29,585 nucleotides of DNA from contig JBQLZO010000019.1 in the NCBI GenBank assembly GCA_052168315.1, positions 1 to 29,585 on the forward strand, in the 5' to 3' direction. This document shows positions 22,284 through 29,585 of the stretch, one piece after another (position 1 is the stretch's first letter; each line of letters starts with the position of its first letter). The translations under genes were made by a program, and so were the position numbers. The notes under the pieces are model-generated. The model had not been told where the DNA came from, did not search any database, and saw only the letters and a list, made by a program, of their open reading frames with translations. This DNA is from JBQLZO01 sp052168315. GTDB taxonomy: Bacteria > Planctomycetota > Phycisphaerae > Phycisphaerales > UBA1924.

Positions 22284-23369
22284 ATGGCAGCACGAAGGCT
22301 CAGCCAGAACAACCGCTACCCCCTCATCGCCGTCGTCTCGCCGGATGCGGGTGTGCTGCGCCGCGTCTCCGATGCGATCGAGCGGCTGTTCGGGCACCGG
22401 CATGCCTGGGCCGCGCCCGATGCCGACGCCCTCGAATCGACGCTCAGCGCTGCCGATGCCGCGCCGCCGGACCTGCTCATCCTCGATGCCCCGACCACGC
22501 CGGACGCCGAGGGCGCGCTCCGCCGGCTGAGCGACCACCGGGCGGACCTGCCGATCCTGATCCTGCTGCGCGAGCCCTCCAACGCCGCGGCCGCGGACCT
22601 GATCGAGCGCGGCGCGATTGATGCCCTGCTCATCGACGAGCCCGCGTGGACGCTGGCCCTGGCACCGACCATCGAGCGCGCCCTGGTCCGCGCGGAGCTC
22701 CGCCGGCGGCGCGACCGGACCGAGCTTGAACTCCGGCGCGCCCTGGCGCGGCTCGAGGGGCGGAACAAGGCGCTCGAAGAGCGCATCTCGCGGCTCGAGA
22801 CCATGGCCTGGACCGACCCGCTGACCGGGCTGGCCAACCGCCGGCAGGTCGAGGAACGCCTACCCCAGCTCTTCGCCGAGGCCGCGCGCTACGACTCGGA
22901 CCTCTCGTGCCTGATGATCGATCTGGACGGGCTCAAGCCGGTCAACGACACCTGCGGGCACGCGGCGGGCGATGACCTGCTGCAGCTCGCGGCGCGGATT
23001 GTCACCGAGGGCGTCCGCGCCTCGGACATCGCCGGGCGCGTCGGCGGCGATGAGTTCGTCGTGCTGATGCCCAGAACGCCGGACGACACCGCCGCGGTGG
23101 TCGCGCGACGCCTCGCCGACACCTTCGCGCTGCGCGCCGCGCGGCTGATCGAGCGCGAGTACGACCAGAACAAGGCCTGCACCCGGCGGATCGGCATGTC
23201 GGTCGGCGTCGCCAGCCTCCGCGGATGCCAGCCGCTCGATGGCGATTCGCTCATCGCCGCCGCGGATGCGGGGGTGTACGAGGCCAAGCGGCGCGGCACC
23301 AACCGCGTGATCATCCGGCGCGGGCCGAACACCTACGAGGAAGCCACTTCCACCACGCCGGGGTCGTAG
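22284..23369 (+). CDS. Receiver-like domain plus GGDEF diguanylate cyclase
   Basis: A 361-residue cytoplasmic protein predicted to make cyclic di-GMP from two GTP. Residues about 12-130 resemble a response-regulator receiver: DLLILDAP has an Asp (about 68) at the phospho-acceptor position, but the conserved Lys near the end is replaced (LLIDEP), so control by phosphorylation is doubtful. A charged coiled-coil linker (about 134-173) leads into the cyclase domain with TDPLTGLANRR (177-187), DLDGLKPVND, the intact active-site motif GGDEF (254-258) and an RxxD inhibitory site (RASD, 245-248) exactly five residues before it. Activity with product inhibition is therefore expected. GGAGG lies 12 bases before the ATG, slightly far. 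It is monocistronic and its 3' end overlaps the convergent phosphoesterase gene by 37 bases. Confidence 0.93.
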   Translation: MAARRLSQNNRYPLIAVVSPDAGVLRRVSDAIERLFGHRHAWAAPDADALESTLSAADAAPPDLLILDAPTTPDAEGALRRLSDHRADLPILILLREPSNAAAADLIERGAIDALLIDEPAWTLALAPTIERALVRAELRRRRDRTELELRRALARLEGRNKALEERISRLETMAWTDPLTGLANRRQVEERLPQLFAEAARYDSDLSCLMIDLDGLKPVNDTCGHAAGDDLLQLAARIVTEGVRASDIAGRVGGDEFVVLMPRTPDDTAAVVARRLADTFALRAARLIEREYDQNKACTRRIGMSVGVASLRGCQPLDGDSLIAAADAGVYEAKRRGTNRVIIRRGPNTYEEATSTTPGS

Positions 23370-24361
23370 ACCACCCGCGCCCCATCGCGGGATGCGACCA
23401 CCTCGCCGCGATCGCCATCGCCATCGATGGAACCATGCTCCGCCGCGCCCACCCCGCCCGCCGATTGGGAGGCCGATCGGAGCGCCTCGCCGCGCTCGCT
23501 CACGCGCCACCCCGGGGTGTCCGGTCCATCGGCCTCCGCGCGCTGGAACCGTCGCACCGCGCCGCGGACGAACTCTCCCGATCCCGGGCGCTGCCAGTGC
23601 TCGATCTCGAGGCGCGAGTCCTCGAGCGCGATCAGGTTGAACCCGTTGGCGTGGATGCGCGTGCGCGGCGAGGTCGCCGTGGAGGCGTTGACGATGATCG
23701 GCCCCGCGGGCTCGCGCCCATCGCCATCTGCGCCGCGCCCGCCATCGCCATCGATCGCGTAGAACGCGCGGTGCAGGTGCCCGCAGAGCACCAGGTCGAT
23801 CCGGCGACGGCGCAGCAGCTCGCGCAGCAGCCGGGCCTTGCCGACCGCTCGGTACCCCGGCATGTCATCCGGGACGATCGGCGGATGGTGCGCCACGAGG
23901 CATCGGAGCGGCGCCTCCTTGTGGGCTGCGAAGAACCGCTCGATCTCGAACAGCTGCGCCAGCGACAGACGCCCGTGCGACCAGTTCCAGTGCCACCCGA
24001 ACGAACGGGCCGAGTTCACCCCCAGCACCGCCAGCCCATCGCCCTCGTACCGGTCGACCGTCTCCGGGCGGATGTGATGCTCGTACCGCCGGAGCGGACG
24101 CAGGAAGCGTTCGAGCATCCGGTAGGCCGAGATGTCGTGGTTGCCCGGCACCGCCAGCACCGGGCGCGAGATCCGGCGCACGAACTCGGACGCATCGCGG
24201 AACTCCTGGCGCGCGCCCTTCAGGGTGAAGTCGCCCGAGATCACCACGAGCGTCGGGCTCAGCCGCTCCACGGCCTCCAGCAGCGCCTCCACCGAACCGG
24301 GCACGATCCCGCCGAAGTGCAGGTCGGACATGTGCAGGATCGTCGCTCGCCGTGCCGTCAT
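23333..24361 (-). CDS. Calcineurin-like metallophosphoesterase
   Basis: A 342-residue cytoplasmic phosphoesterase with a dinuclear metal centre. All motifs are present in order: D-x-H (SDLHFGG, about 12-18), GD (VISGDFT), GNHD (VPGNHDIS), a histidine motif (LVAHHPPIVPDD) and GHLH (VLCGHLHRAFY). The substrate is not defined by sequence; relatives act on nucleotides, cyclic nucleotides or lipid intermediates. The ATG at 24361 overlaps the stop of the lipid-kinase gene in a TGATG arrangement and has GGAG 4 bases upstream, so translation is coupled; a GTG one codon earlier is possible. The C-terminal 90 residues are Gly/Ser/Asp-rich, probably disordered, and their coding sequence overlaps the end of the convergent cyclase gene. 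Last gene of a three-gene operon. Confidence 0.9.
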   Translation of the reverse strand: MTARRATILHMSDLHFGGIVPGSVEALLEAVERLSPTLVVISGDFTLKGARQEFRDASEFVRRISRPVLAVPGNHDISAYRMLERFLRPLRRYEHHIRPETVDRYEGDGLAVLGVNSARSFGWHWNWSHGRLSLAQLFEIERFFAAHKEAPLRCLVAHHPPIVPDDMPGYRAVGKARLLRELLRRRRIDLVLCGHLHRAFYAIDGDGGRGADGDGREPAGPIIVNASTATSPRTRIHANGFNLIALEDSRLEIEHWQRPGSGEFVRGAVRRFQRAEADGPDTPGWRVSERGEALRSASQSAGGVGAAEHGSIDGDGDRGEVVASRDGARVVYDPGVVEVASS

Positions 24362-25377
24362 CACGCTCCATCGCCCCGCCCGGCTTGCTCATCCTCGCGC
24401 CCGTCCGATCGTCCGGCGTTGGGCTTCCGATCCCTCGGAACCGCCACCCGCAGGGCCCCAGCGCACAGCCGGTACTCGATCGGGCACCGCAGACGCCGCG
24501 GCTCTCCATCATTGGACACCAGCGCGCTGGGTTTCCCCGTGTCGATCAGCAGCGTTCCATCGCACCCGTGCTCGACCGCGGGCGCATCGGTCCATGTGCC
24601 CACGCCCATCTCGATCAGCACCCGCGCGAAGGCCCGCCGCCCCCGCATCGTCGGCGCGTAGACGCACAGGCGTCCACCATCCAGCTCCCGCCGCGCGTAC
24701 GGCTCCGGGAACGACAGCGCCAGGCGGTTGACGCTCACGGCCAGCGCGTGCGCCTCGATCCGCTCGGCGCGACCGGCCGCATCGTCGTCGATCCCGACCC
24801 CCGTCGGCACGCCGCCGCCCACCGCGTACCGATCCGTGCCGACGCGGAACGCGGTCCGGCGCGCGGTCACGAGGAACCGGGCGCTGCGCCACAGGTCGAA
24901 TCCGCGGCGCACCAGTGCCCGGCGCCGGCGCAGCTTCTCGCGGTAGATCCCGAACCGCGCGACGCTCCCGAGCAGGGATGAGTGCAGGAACAGCTGCCCG
25001 TTGGCCGTGGCGACATCGATGCGCGCCTCCTGCCCTTCGAGCAGCGCCCGGGCCGCGGCCTCCGGGTCCAGCGGGATCCCGAGATCCTTCGGCAGCAGGT
25101 TCATCGTGCCCAGCGGGAGCACGCCGATCACGATGCCCTCGCGCACGCCCACCTCGGCCGCCGACCGGATCGTGCCATCGCCGCCGGCGACCATCAGCAG
25201 GTCCGGGCGTGAGTCCCCCGCGCTCGACAACGCCGCATCCAATTCCTTCGGCGCCACCTTGCGGATCGTCATGTCCACGCCGCAGCACTCGCCGACCCGC
25301 CGGAGCCGGCCCTCCAGATCGCCCGCCCGGCGCACCGACCCCGAGCCCGCGTTGATCACCAGCTGCACGGTCTTCAT
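24361..25377 (-). CDS. Diacylglycerol-kinase-family lipid kinase
   Basis: A 338-residue member of the DagK/YegS family, which transfers phosphate from ATP to a lipid or sphingoid hydroxyl at the inner membrane. Visible are QLVINAGSGS (the usual NPxSG written NAGSG), the nucleotide-binding GGDGT motif (65-69, LMVAGGDGTIRSAAE) and LPLGTMNLLPKDLGIP (87-102), followed by the beta-sandwich C-terminal domain ending with an Arg/Glu/Asp-rich tail. The ATG at 25377 overlaps the upstream stop by 4 bases (ATGA), so it is coupled to the metallo-beta-lactamase gene. The 3' end overlaps the phosphoesterase start by one base. The lipid substrate is unknown; with gpsA 3 kb away, a role in glycerolipid phosphate turnover is possible but unproven. 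Confidence 0.9.
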   Translation of the reverse strand: MKTVQLVINAGSGSVRRAGDLEGRLRRVGECCGVDMTIRKVAPKELDAALSSAGDSRPDLLMVAGGDGTIRSAAEVGVREGIVIGVLPLGTMNLLPKDLGIPLDPEAAARALLEGQEARIDVATANGQLFLHSSLLGSVARFGIYREKLRRRRALVRRGFDLWRSARFLVTARRTAFRVGTDRYAVGGGVPTGVGIDDDAAGRAERIEAHALAVSVNRLALSFPEPYARRELDGGRLCVYAPTMRGRRAFARVLIEMGVGTWTDAPAVEHGCDGTLLIDTGKPSALVSNDGEPRRLRCPIEYRLCAGALRVAVPRDRKPNAGRSDGREDEQAGRGDGA

Positions 25378-26444
25378 CGCTGGCCCCCCTCGCGCTGCGC
25401 CTCATCGTGTGCGCCGCCGCCACCACGCGCCGCCCCGTGCGTCCCGCCCCATGCCCGCCCCATCCAGCGATGGTCGAGCATCACGCCCGGCCCCTCGCCC
25501 GGCTCGCCATCGCCCAGCGTCAGGCCGTCGTACCCCAGCCGGATGTGCGAGGGCAGCTCGCGCTCCGTCGGCTCGTGCCGGACCTCGTGCGCGATGTGGG
25601 TCAGGTAGGCCCGGCGGGCGCTGCACTCGCGCACCACGCCCACCGCGCGATCGATCGTCAGGTGCGTCGGATGGTGCCGGTGCCGGAGCCCATCGAGCAC
25701 CAGCGTGCTCAGCCCGTCCAGGTCCGCCCAGCTCTCGGTCGGGATCCCGGAGACATCGGTGCAGTACGCCAGCGGGAGCAGCGGGTGGCTCGACTCCGGA
25801 TCGCCCCCCCCAACCCCCCCAACTTCCTCGACACCACTGGCTTCCCTGGCTTCCGCGTCCGCCGGATCCTTCTCGACGCTCGCGCGGGCCACATCACCCG
25901 GGAAGTCGAAGCGATACCCGACGATCGGCAGCCGGCCGTGCAGCAGCCGGATCGCCCGGATCCGGAGGCCGAACAGGTCGAAGCGGTCGCCGGCCTCGAT
26001 CGTCCGCGGGATCAGCGAGGCCACGAAGGACTTGTTCACATTGGCATCGCGATCGAAGATGTGCTGGTACACCCGGCGGAGGTTGTCCATCGTGTGCCGA
26101 TCGGCGACCACCTCGATGGGCGCGTTCATCACCGCGTTGAACCGGCGCACCTCATCGAGCCCGAAGGTGTGGTCGACATGGTGGTGCGTGAACAGGATCG
26201 CATCGCAGCGCCGCAGGTCGTGGCGCAGGGCCTGCACCCGGAGGTCCGGCGTGCAGTCGATCAGGATGCAGCGCTCGCGCCCGCCCGGGTCCGTGAACAG
26301 CAGCGCCGCCCCGGTCCGCGTCCGCTTGTCGCGCGGATCCTCCGAGCGGCAGGTGTCGCACGAGCACCCGATCAGCGGGATCCCGCCCGAGGTCCCGGTT
26401 CCCAGCAGAACCAGGCGCAGATGTTGGGGTCGATCAGCGGCCAT
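25374..26444 (-). CDS. PhnP-like metallo-beta-lactamase-fold hydrolase
   Basis: A 356-residue enzyme of the PhnP/RNase Z-like branch of the metallo-beta-lactamase fold, which cleaves phosphodiesters using a two-metal site. The N-terminal LLGTGTSGGIPLIGCSCDTC (13-32) is the branch hallmark (GTGxSxGxP followed by paired Cys that bind a structural zinc in PhnP). The metal motif HHHVDH is at 87-92. Later ligands are probably in YCTDVSGIP and THIAHEV. A low-complexity insert (Ala/Glu/Gly-rich, about residues 178-218; nucleotides about 25790-25910, with long C-runs) interrupts the fold before the YCTD strand, and the C-terminal 40 residues are Gly/His-rich. The ATG at 26444 lacks a clear ribosome site. 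First gene of the operon; no C-P lyase (phn) genes are near, so the cyclic-phosphate substrate of PhnP cannot be assumed. Confidence 0.88.
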   Translation of the reverse strand: MAADRPQHLRLVLLGTGTSGGIPLIGCSCDTCRSEDPRDKRTRTGAALLFTDPGGRERCILIDCTPDLRVQALRHDLRRCDAILFTHHHVDHTFGLDEVRRFNAVMNAPIEVVADRHTMDNLRRVYQHIFDRDANVNKSFVASLIPRTIEAGDRFDLFGLRIRAIRLLHGRLPIVGYRFDFPGDVARASVEKDPADAEAREASGVEEVGGVGGGDPESSHPLLPLAYCTDVSGIPTESWADLDGLSTLVLDGLRHRHHPTHLTIDRAVGVVRECSARRAYLTHIAHEVRHEPTERELPSHIRLGYDGLTLGDGEPGEGPGVMLDHRWMGRAWGGTHGAARGGGGAHDEAQREGGQR

Positions 26445-26584
26445 GCCCGCAGAGGGTAGAGCCGCCGCGACATCCCCGGGTCCCGCCCCGTTTCGATCCC
26501 CGCGACGCCCCCGGTCCCGCCGATCGCGGTAGCCTCATCCGAGCCACCGACAACTCCACCGCCAGCGCCCGCGCCGACACGACG

Positions 26585-28645
26585 ATGCCCACCACGCCCG
26601 ACACAGATTTCCCGCCTCCTGCGCCCACGCCGACGACCCGGCGCGCGTTCCCCATTCCGACGCTGGCGCTCACCGGCGCATTGCTCGCCCTGGCAGTGCT
26701 GCCACGGATTCACACCAACCCGGCGCTGCTGATCACCTTCATCGTCGTCGCCGCGGCGCTGGGCGCGTGGCACGCGGTCATCGCGCGGCTCGCCTCGCGC
26801 AGCGCCATTCCGCGCCCCGCGATCACACTCGTCAGGCCACTGCCCACGCACCTCGTGCAGGCCTGCGTGCAGACCGCCCTGTACGCCTACTGGGGATGGT
26901 TCTTCACCGAGATCTACGCGCAGATCCCGCTCATCATCGCGCAGGCCATCTTCCTGTGCGTCTTCGATGCGCTGCTCGCGTGGTCGCGCGGGCGCGCCTG
27001 GCGACCCGGGCTCGGGCTCCTGCCGATCATCTTCTCCACGAACTTCTTCCTCTGGTTCAACGACAACCTGTTCATCTTCCAGTTCGCGATGGTCGCCTCG
27101 GCCGCGCTGATCAAGGAGTTCATCACCTGGGAGCGCGATGGCAAGCGCACCCACATCTTCAATCCCTCGGCCATCGCCCTTTCGATCGCCTCGCTCGCGC
27201 TGATCCTCACCGGAACCACCGACCACACCCACGCCCAGTTCCTCGCCGATTCGTTCGACCGCGTGCCGCACATGTACCTCGTCGTGTTCGCGCTCGGGCT
27301 CGTCGTCCAGGGGCTGTTCGGCGTCACGCTCATGACCATGGCCACGGTGCTGGCGCTCTGGGGGCTCAACCTGATCTACACCGAGGCCACCGGCGTTTAC
27401 CAGTTCATCTCCACGAACATTTCCGCGGCCATCTTCCTCGGCGCGCACCTGCTCGTGACCGACCCCGCCACCTCGCCGCGGACCCACCTCGGGCGGTTCT
27501 GCTTCGGCCTGCTCTACGGCGCCGGGATCTTCGTGCTCTTCGACTGGCTCGGATCCATGCGCATCCCCGAGCTGTACGCCAAGCTTCTCATCGTGCCTGT
27601 CCTGAATGTCGCCGTGCTCGCCTTCGACACGCTCGCCCGGACCCGGCCGCTCTCCTGGATCAACACCCCGTGGGAGGCCGCGCTGCCGGCCAAGCGCATG
27701 AACCTCGTCCACATGGGCGCGTGGGTCGCGGCGTTCTGGACCATGCACGCGACGGGGTTCCTCGGGTCGCCCCACCCCGGCAACTCCATCGAGTTCTGGA
27801 AGCGGGCCGTGATCGAAGACAAGCCGCACGCGGAGCGCAAGCTCACGATCCTCCTGCTCGTCGAGGCCGACAACGGCAACGGGGCGGCCGCGAACGAGCT
27901 CGGGTTGATCTGCCTGGAGGGCAACGAGATCATCGAGCCATCGCGCGCCAACGCCGCCCGGTACTTCGCGCAGGCCTGCGCCCTCCGCGATGCCGATGGG
28001 TGCGCCAATGTCGCCGGCCAGTTCCTGTTCCACAACGAGTGGCGATCGGTCGAGGACCTCACGCTCGCGCTGGACCTGCTCGAGGCCGACTGCGCCACCG
28101 GAACGCCCGACCATCCCCACAGCTGCTTCCTGGCCGCCTACGCGTGGGAGCGCGGGCCCATCGAGAGCGATGCGCAAATCGCAGGACGCCCGCGGATCGA
28201 CCTCGACCGGGCCGCGGCCCTGTACGCCTCGGCCCACCAGAGCCTCATGGCCACCCGTGGGCTCGCCAGGACCCTCATCGCCGGCGCCGACCCGCGCCCC
28301 TACCACCCCCGCGACATCGCGACCATCCTCGCCCGCGCCTGCGAGGCCGGCGACACCGAATCGTGCTGGTACATCGCGTACTTCTACCAGCAGGGCATCG
28401 ACCACCCGCGCCACCCCATCCCCCGCAATCCCGGCAACGCCCGCGCGATCCTCCAGCACGCGTGCAGCCTCGGGCACGGGCAATCATGCGATGCGGTCGC
28501 GCAGGATCCGCTCCCGCCCTTCGAGCCCGCGCGCCCCATGGCCACGCCGGGCTGGTCCACGGCCTATCCCATCGAAGGCAGCGCCGACAACCCCGCGCTC
28601 ACCCCACCCGCTCCTCCCGGACATCCCGGCGCATCAGGGCCGTGA
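26585..28645 (+). CDS. NqrB/RnfD-like membrane domain fused to Sel1-like repeats
   Basis: A 686-residue protein. After a Pro/Thr-rich start, residues about 25-395 form around ten membrane helices with features of the NqrB/RnfD family: HIFNPSAIALSIASLAL, a segment ending LGAHLLVTDPATSPRTHLGR (the TDPxTSPxxxxGR signature) and FCFGLLYGAG. The S-G-A-T flavinylation motif of true RnfD/NqrB was not seen, so covalent FMN is doubtful. Residues about 415-640 hold several Sel1-like helical repeats with paired cysteines in A-C-x(5)-[GD]-x(2-3)-C-x(2)-[VA]-A form (ACALRDADGCANVA, ACEAGDTESCWYIAYFYQQG, ACSLGHGQSCDAVA), like Helicobacter Cys-rich proteins, which act extracytoplasmically. A Pro-rich end follows. 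No other rnf/nqr gene is adjacent. The ATG at 26585 has no clear ribosome site. The last 47 bases overlap gpsA convergently. Confidence 0.8.
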   Translation: MPTTPDTDFPPPAPTPTTRRAFPIPTLALTGALLALAVLPRIHTNPALLITFIVVAAALGAWHAVIARLASRSAIPRPAITLVRPLPTHLVQACVQTALYAYWGWFFTEIYAQIPLIIAQAIFLCVFDALLAWSRGRAWRPGLGLLPIIFSTNFFLWFNDNLFIFQFAMVASAALIKEFITWERDGKRTHIFNPSAIALSIASLALILTGTTDHTHAQFLADSFDRVPHMYLVVFALGLVVQGLFGVTLMTMATVLALWGLNLIYTEATGVYQFISTNISAAIFLGAHLLVTDPATSPRTHLGRFCFGLLYGAGIFVLFDWLGSMRIPELYAKLLIVPVLNVAVLAFDTLARTRPLSWINTPWEAALPAKRMNLVHMGAWVAAFWTMHATGFLGSPHPGNSIEFWKRAVIEDKPHAERKLTILLLVEADNGNGAAANELGLICLEGNEIIEPSRANAARYFAQACALRDADGCANVAGQFLFHNEWRSVEDLTLALDLLEADCATGTPDHPHSCFLAAYAWERGPIESDAQIAGRPRIDLDRAAALYASAHQSLMATRGLARTLIAGADPRPYHPRDIATILARACEAGDTESCWYIAYFYQQGIDHPRHPIPRNPGNARAILQHACSLGHGQSCDAVAQDPLPPFEPARPMATPGWSTAYPIEGSADNPALTPPAPPGHPGASGP

Positions 28646-29585
28646 TGGCGTCGATCGGGTCCACGCCCTCGTGCAGCACCGCGTGCACGCCGGCCGCGAT
28701 CGGCATCTCCACGCCGTGATGCCGAGCCAGTTGCAGCAGCGACCGCGCGGTCTCCACGCCCTCGACCACCGAGCTCGTCCGACCCAGGTAGTGCTCCAGC
28801 TTCTCGCCGCGCCCGAGCGCCTCGCCGCAGGAGCGGTTGCGGCCCTCGGGGCTGAAGCAGGTCGTCGCGAGGTCGCCCACGCCCGCGATCCCGAAGAAGG
28901 TCTCGCTCTGCGCGCCCAGCGCTGTGCCGAGCCGCGTGATCTCAGACAGCCCGCGCGCCAGCAGCGCCGCCTTCGCGTTCGAGCCGGCCTGCAGGCCATC
29001 GAGGATCCCGGCCGCGATCGCGATCACATTCTTGGCCGCCCCGGCCACCTCAACGCCCACCGGATCGCCCGAGGTGTAGATCCGCAGCCACGAGGTGTTG
29101 AACAGCCCCTGCACGCGGCGCGCCAGCCCAGCATCCTCGGAAGCGGCCACCATGGTCGCCGGAAGGCAGCGCGCCAGCTCGCTGGCGATCGTCGGACCCG
29201 CCAGCACGCAGCTCGGGCGGGGCGAGTCGGCATCGCCATCGAGCACATCCCGCGCGATCTGCAGCGGGCGGTACAGCGTCGAGACCTCGAACCCCTTCGA
29301 CACCGAGACGATCGATGCCCCCCGCGGCACATGCTTCCCCACCCGCTCGAGCACCGGGCGGATGAACTGCGTCGGCACCGCCACGATCACCATCGTCGCA
29401 TCCGCCAGCGCTTCGCCCTCATCGCTCCGCACCAGCACCCGGTCCGGGAGCACCACATGCTCCAGGCGCGGCGAGGTCCGCGACTGCCGCAGGCGCGACA
29501 CCTCATCGGCGCGATGCCCCCACAGCCGCACCGACCCCGCACGCCCACCCCCCGAAGATCGCCCGCACCACCTCCTGCCGGTACC
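28599..29585 (-). CDS. gpsA: Glycerol-3-phosphate dehydrogenase [NAD(P)+], 5'-partial
   Basis: Reduces dihydroxyacetone phosphate to sn-glycerol-3-phosphate for phospholipid synthesis, in the cytoplasm. Clear signatures: VRLWGHRADEV, VIVAVPTQFIRPVL, SIVSVSKGFE, LAGPTIASELA, the catalytic Lys region VAGAAKNVIAIAAGILDGL, NAKAALLARGLSEITRLG, and GIAGVGDLATTCFSPEGRNR with CGEALGRG. The frame stays open to the right edge (328 residues visible), so the start is outside. A GTG at 29531 would give a protein lacking the Rossmann glycine loop and is rejected as the start. The outermost 18 codons read GTGRRWCG...GRAGS, only loosely like the expected GxGxWGTALA...RAGH, so the edge sequence may be divergent or contain errors. 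The stop overlaps the convergent RnfD-like gene by 47 bases. Confidence 0.93.
   Translation of the reverse strand, partial: GTGRRWCGRSSGGGRAGSVRLWGHRADEVSRLRQSRTSPRLEHVVLPDRVLVRSDEGEALADATMVIVAVPTQFIRPVLERVGKHVPRGASIVSVSKGFEVSTLYRPLQIARDVLDGDADSPRPSCVLAGPTIASELARCLPATMVAASEDAGLARRVQGLFNTSWLRIYTSGDPVGVEVAGAAKNVIAIAAGILDGLQAGSNAKAALLARGLSEITRLGTALGAQSETFFGIAGVGDLATTCFSPEGRNRSCGEALGRGEKLEHYLGRTSSVVEGVETARSLLQLARHHGVEMPIAAGVHAVLHEGVDPIDAITALMRRDVREERVG

Noticed and set aside
23225..24661. 478-codon plus-strand open frame
   Set aside because: Antisense to the phosphoesterase and lipid kinase genes, both of which have full catalytic motifs.
26372..28483. 703-codon minus-strand open frame
   Set aside because: It is antisense to the RnfD-like/Sel1 gene, with Glu/Arg/Gly-rich low-complexity product and no family features; long antisense frames are expected at this GC content.
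1..29585. tRNA, rRNA or tmRNA genes
   Set aside because: No GTTCRANYC-type T-loop within a cloverleaf context and no rRNA signature sequences were noticed on either strand; a dedicated scan was not possible.

Overview
The window is a roughly 29.6 kb stretch of high-GC DNA that most likely comes from a planctomycete of the class Phycisphaerae. The support is four secreted proteins ending in a 'GC-type' dockerin-like tail (GDxxxDGxxDSDDLxxLLxxFGxxC), a PEP-CTERM-like protein, membrane proteins ending in a CxxCGY...CPECG zinc ribbon, and very high use of C-ending codons. This placement is inference from family content; no rRNA or tRNA gene was seen. Both window edges cut genes: hutU (urocanase) on the left and gpsA on the right.

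Layout. (1) 3-1856: urocanate hydratase, the histidine-degradation enzyme, 5'-truncated by the window. (2) 1984-2643: small membrane protein with a zinc-ribbon tail. (3) 2644-3410 and 4626-6056: C-rich gene-free stretches carrying a modular dispersed repeat family (blocks D, A, B and C below), with G-quadruplex-prone tracts on the minus strand. (4) 3411-13214: an 'exoprotein' cluster of four dockerin-tailed secreted proteins (two with beta-propeller repeats) and one PEP-CTERM-like protein. (5) About 13660-15600: a visibly AT-richer cassette of two tightly linked minus-strand genes, a GNAT acetyltransferase and an unrecognised protein with two C-terminal membrane helices. It looks horizontally acquired. 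(6) 15606-18246, minus: pyruvate dehydrogenase E1 beta and E1 alpha flanking a small FlbD-like gene. (7) 18533-21742, minus: a second zinc-ribbon membrane protein, an unknown exported protein and an outer-membrane beta-barrel candidate. (8) 22284-23369, plus: a diguanylate cyclase with a receiver-like domain. (9) 23333-26444, minus: a translationally coupled operon of PhnP-like metallo-beta-lactamase, diacylglycerol-kinase-type lipid kinase and calcineurin-like phosphoesterase. (10) 26585-28645, plus: an NqrB/RnfD-like membrane domain fused to cysteine-containing Sel1-like repeats. (11) 28599-29585, minus: gpsA.

How it fits together. Housekeeping carbon metabolism (hutU, pdhAB, gpsA) and lipid/phosphoester genes (lipid kinase, phosphoesterase, gpsA) are interspersed with an export-oriented accessory block. 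The most unusual items are the modular intergenic repeat family, the AT-rich GNAT/membrane-protein cassette and the RnfD-like/Sel1 fusion. No CRISPR array, integrase, transposase, tRNA or rRNA could be supported.
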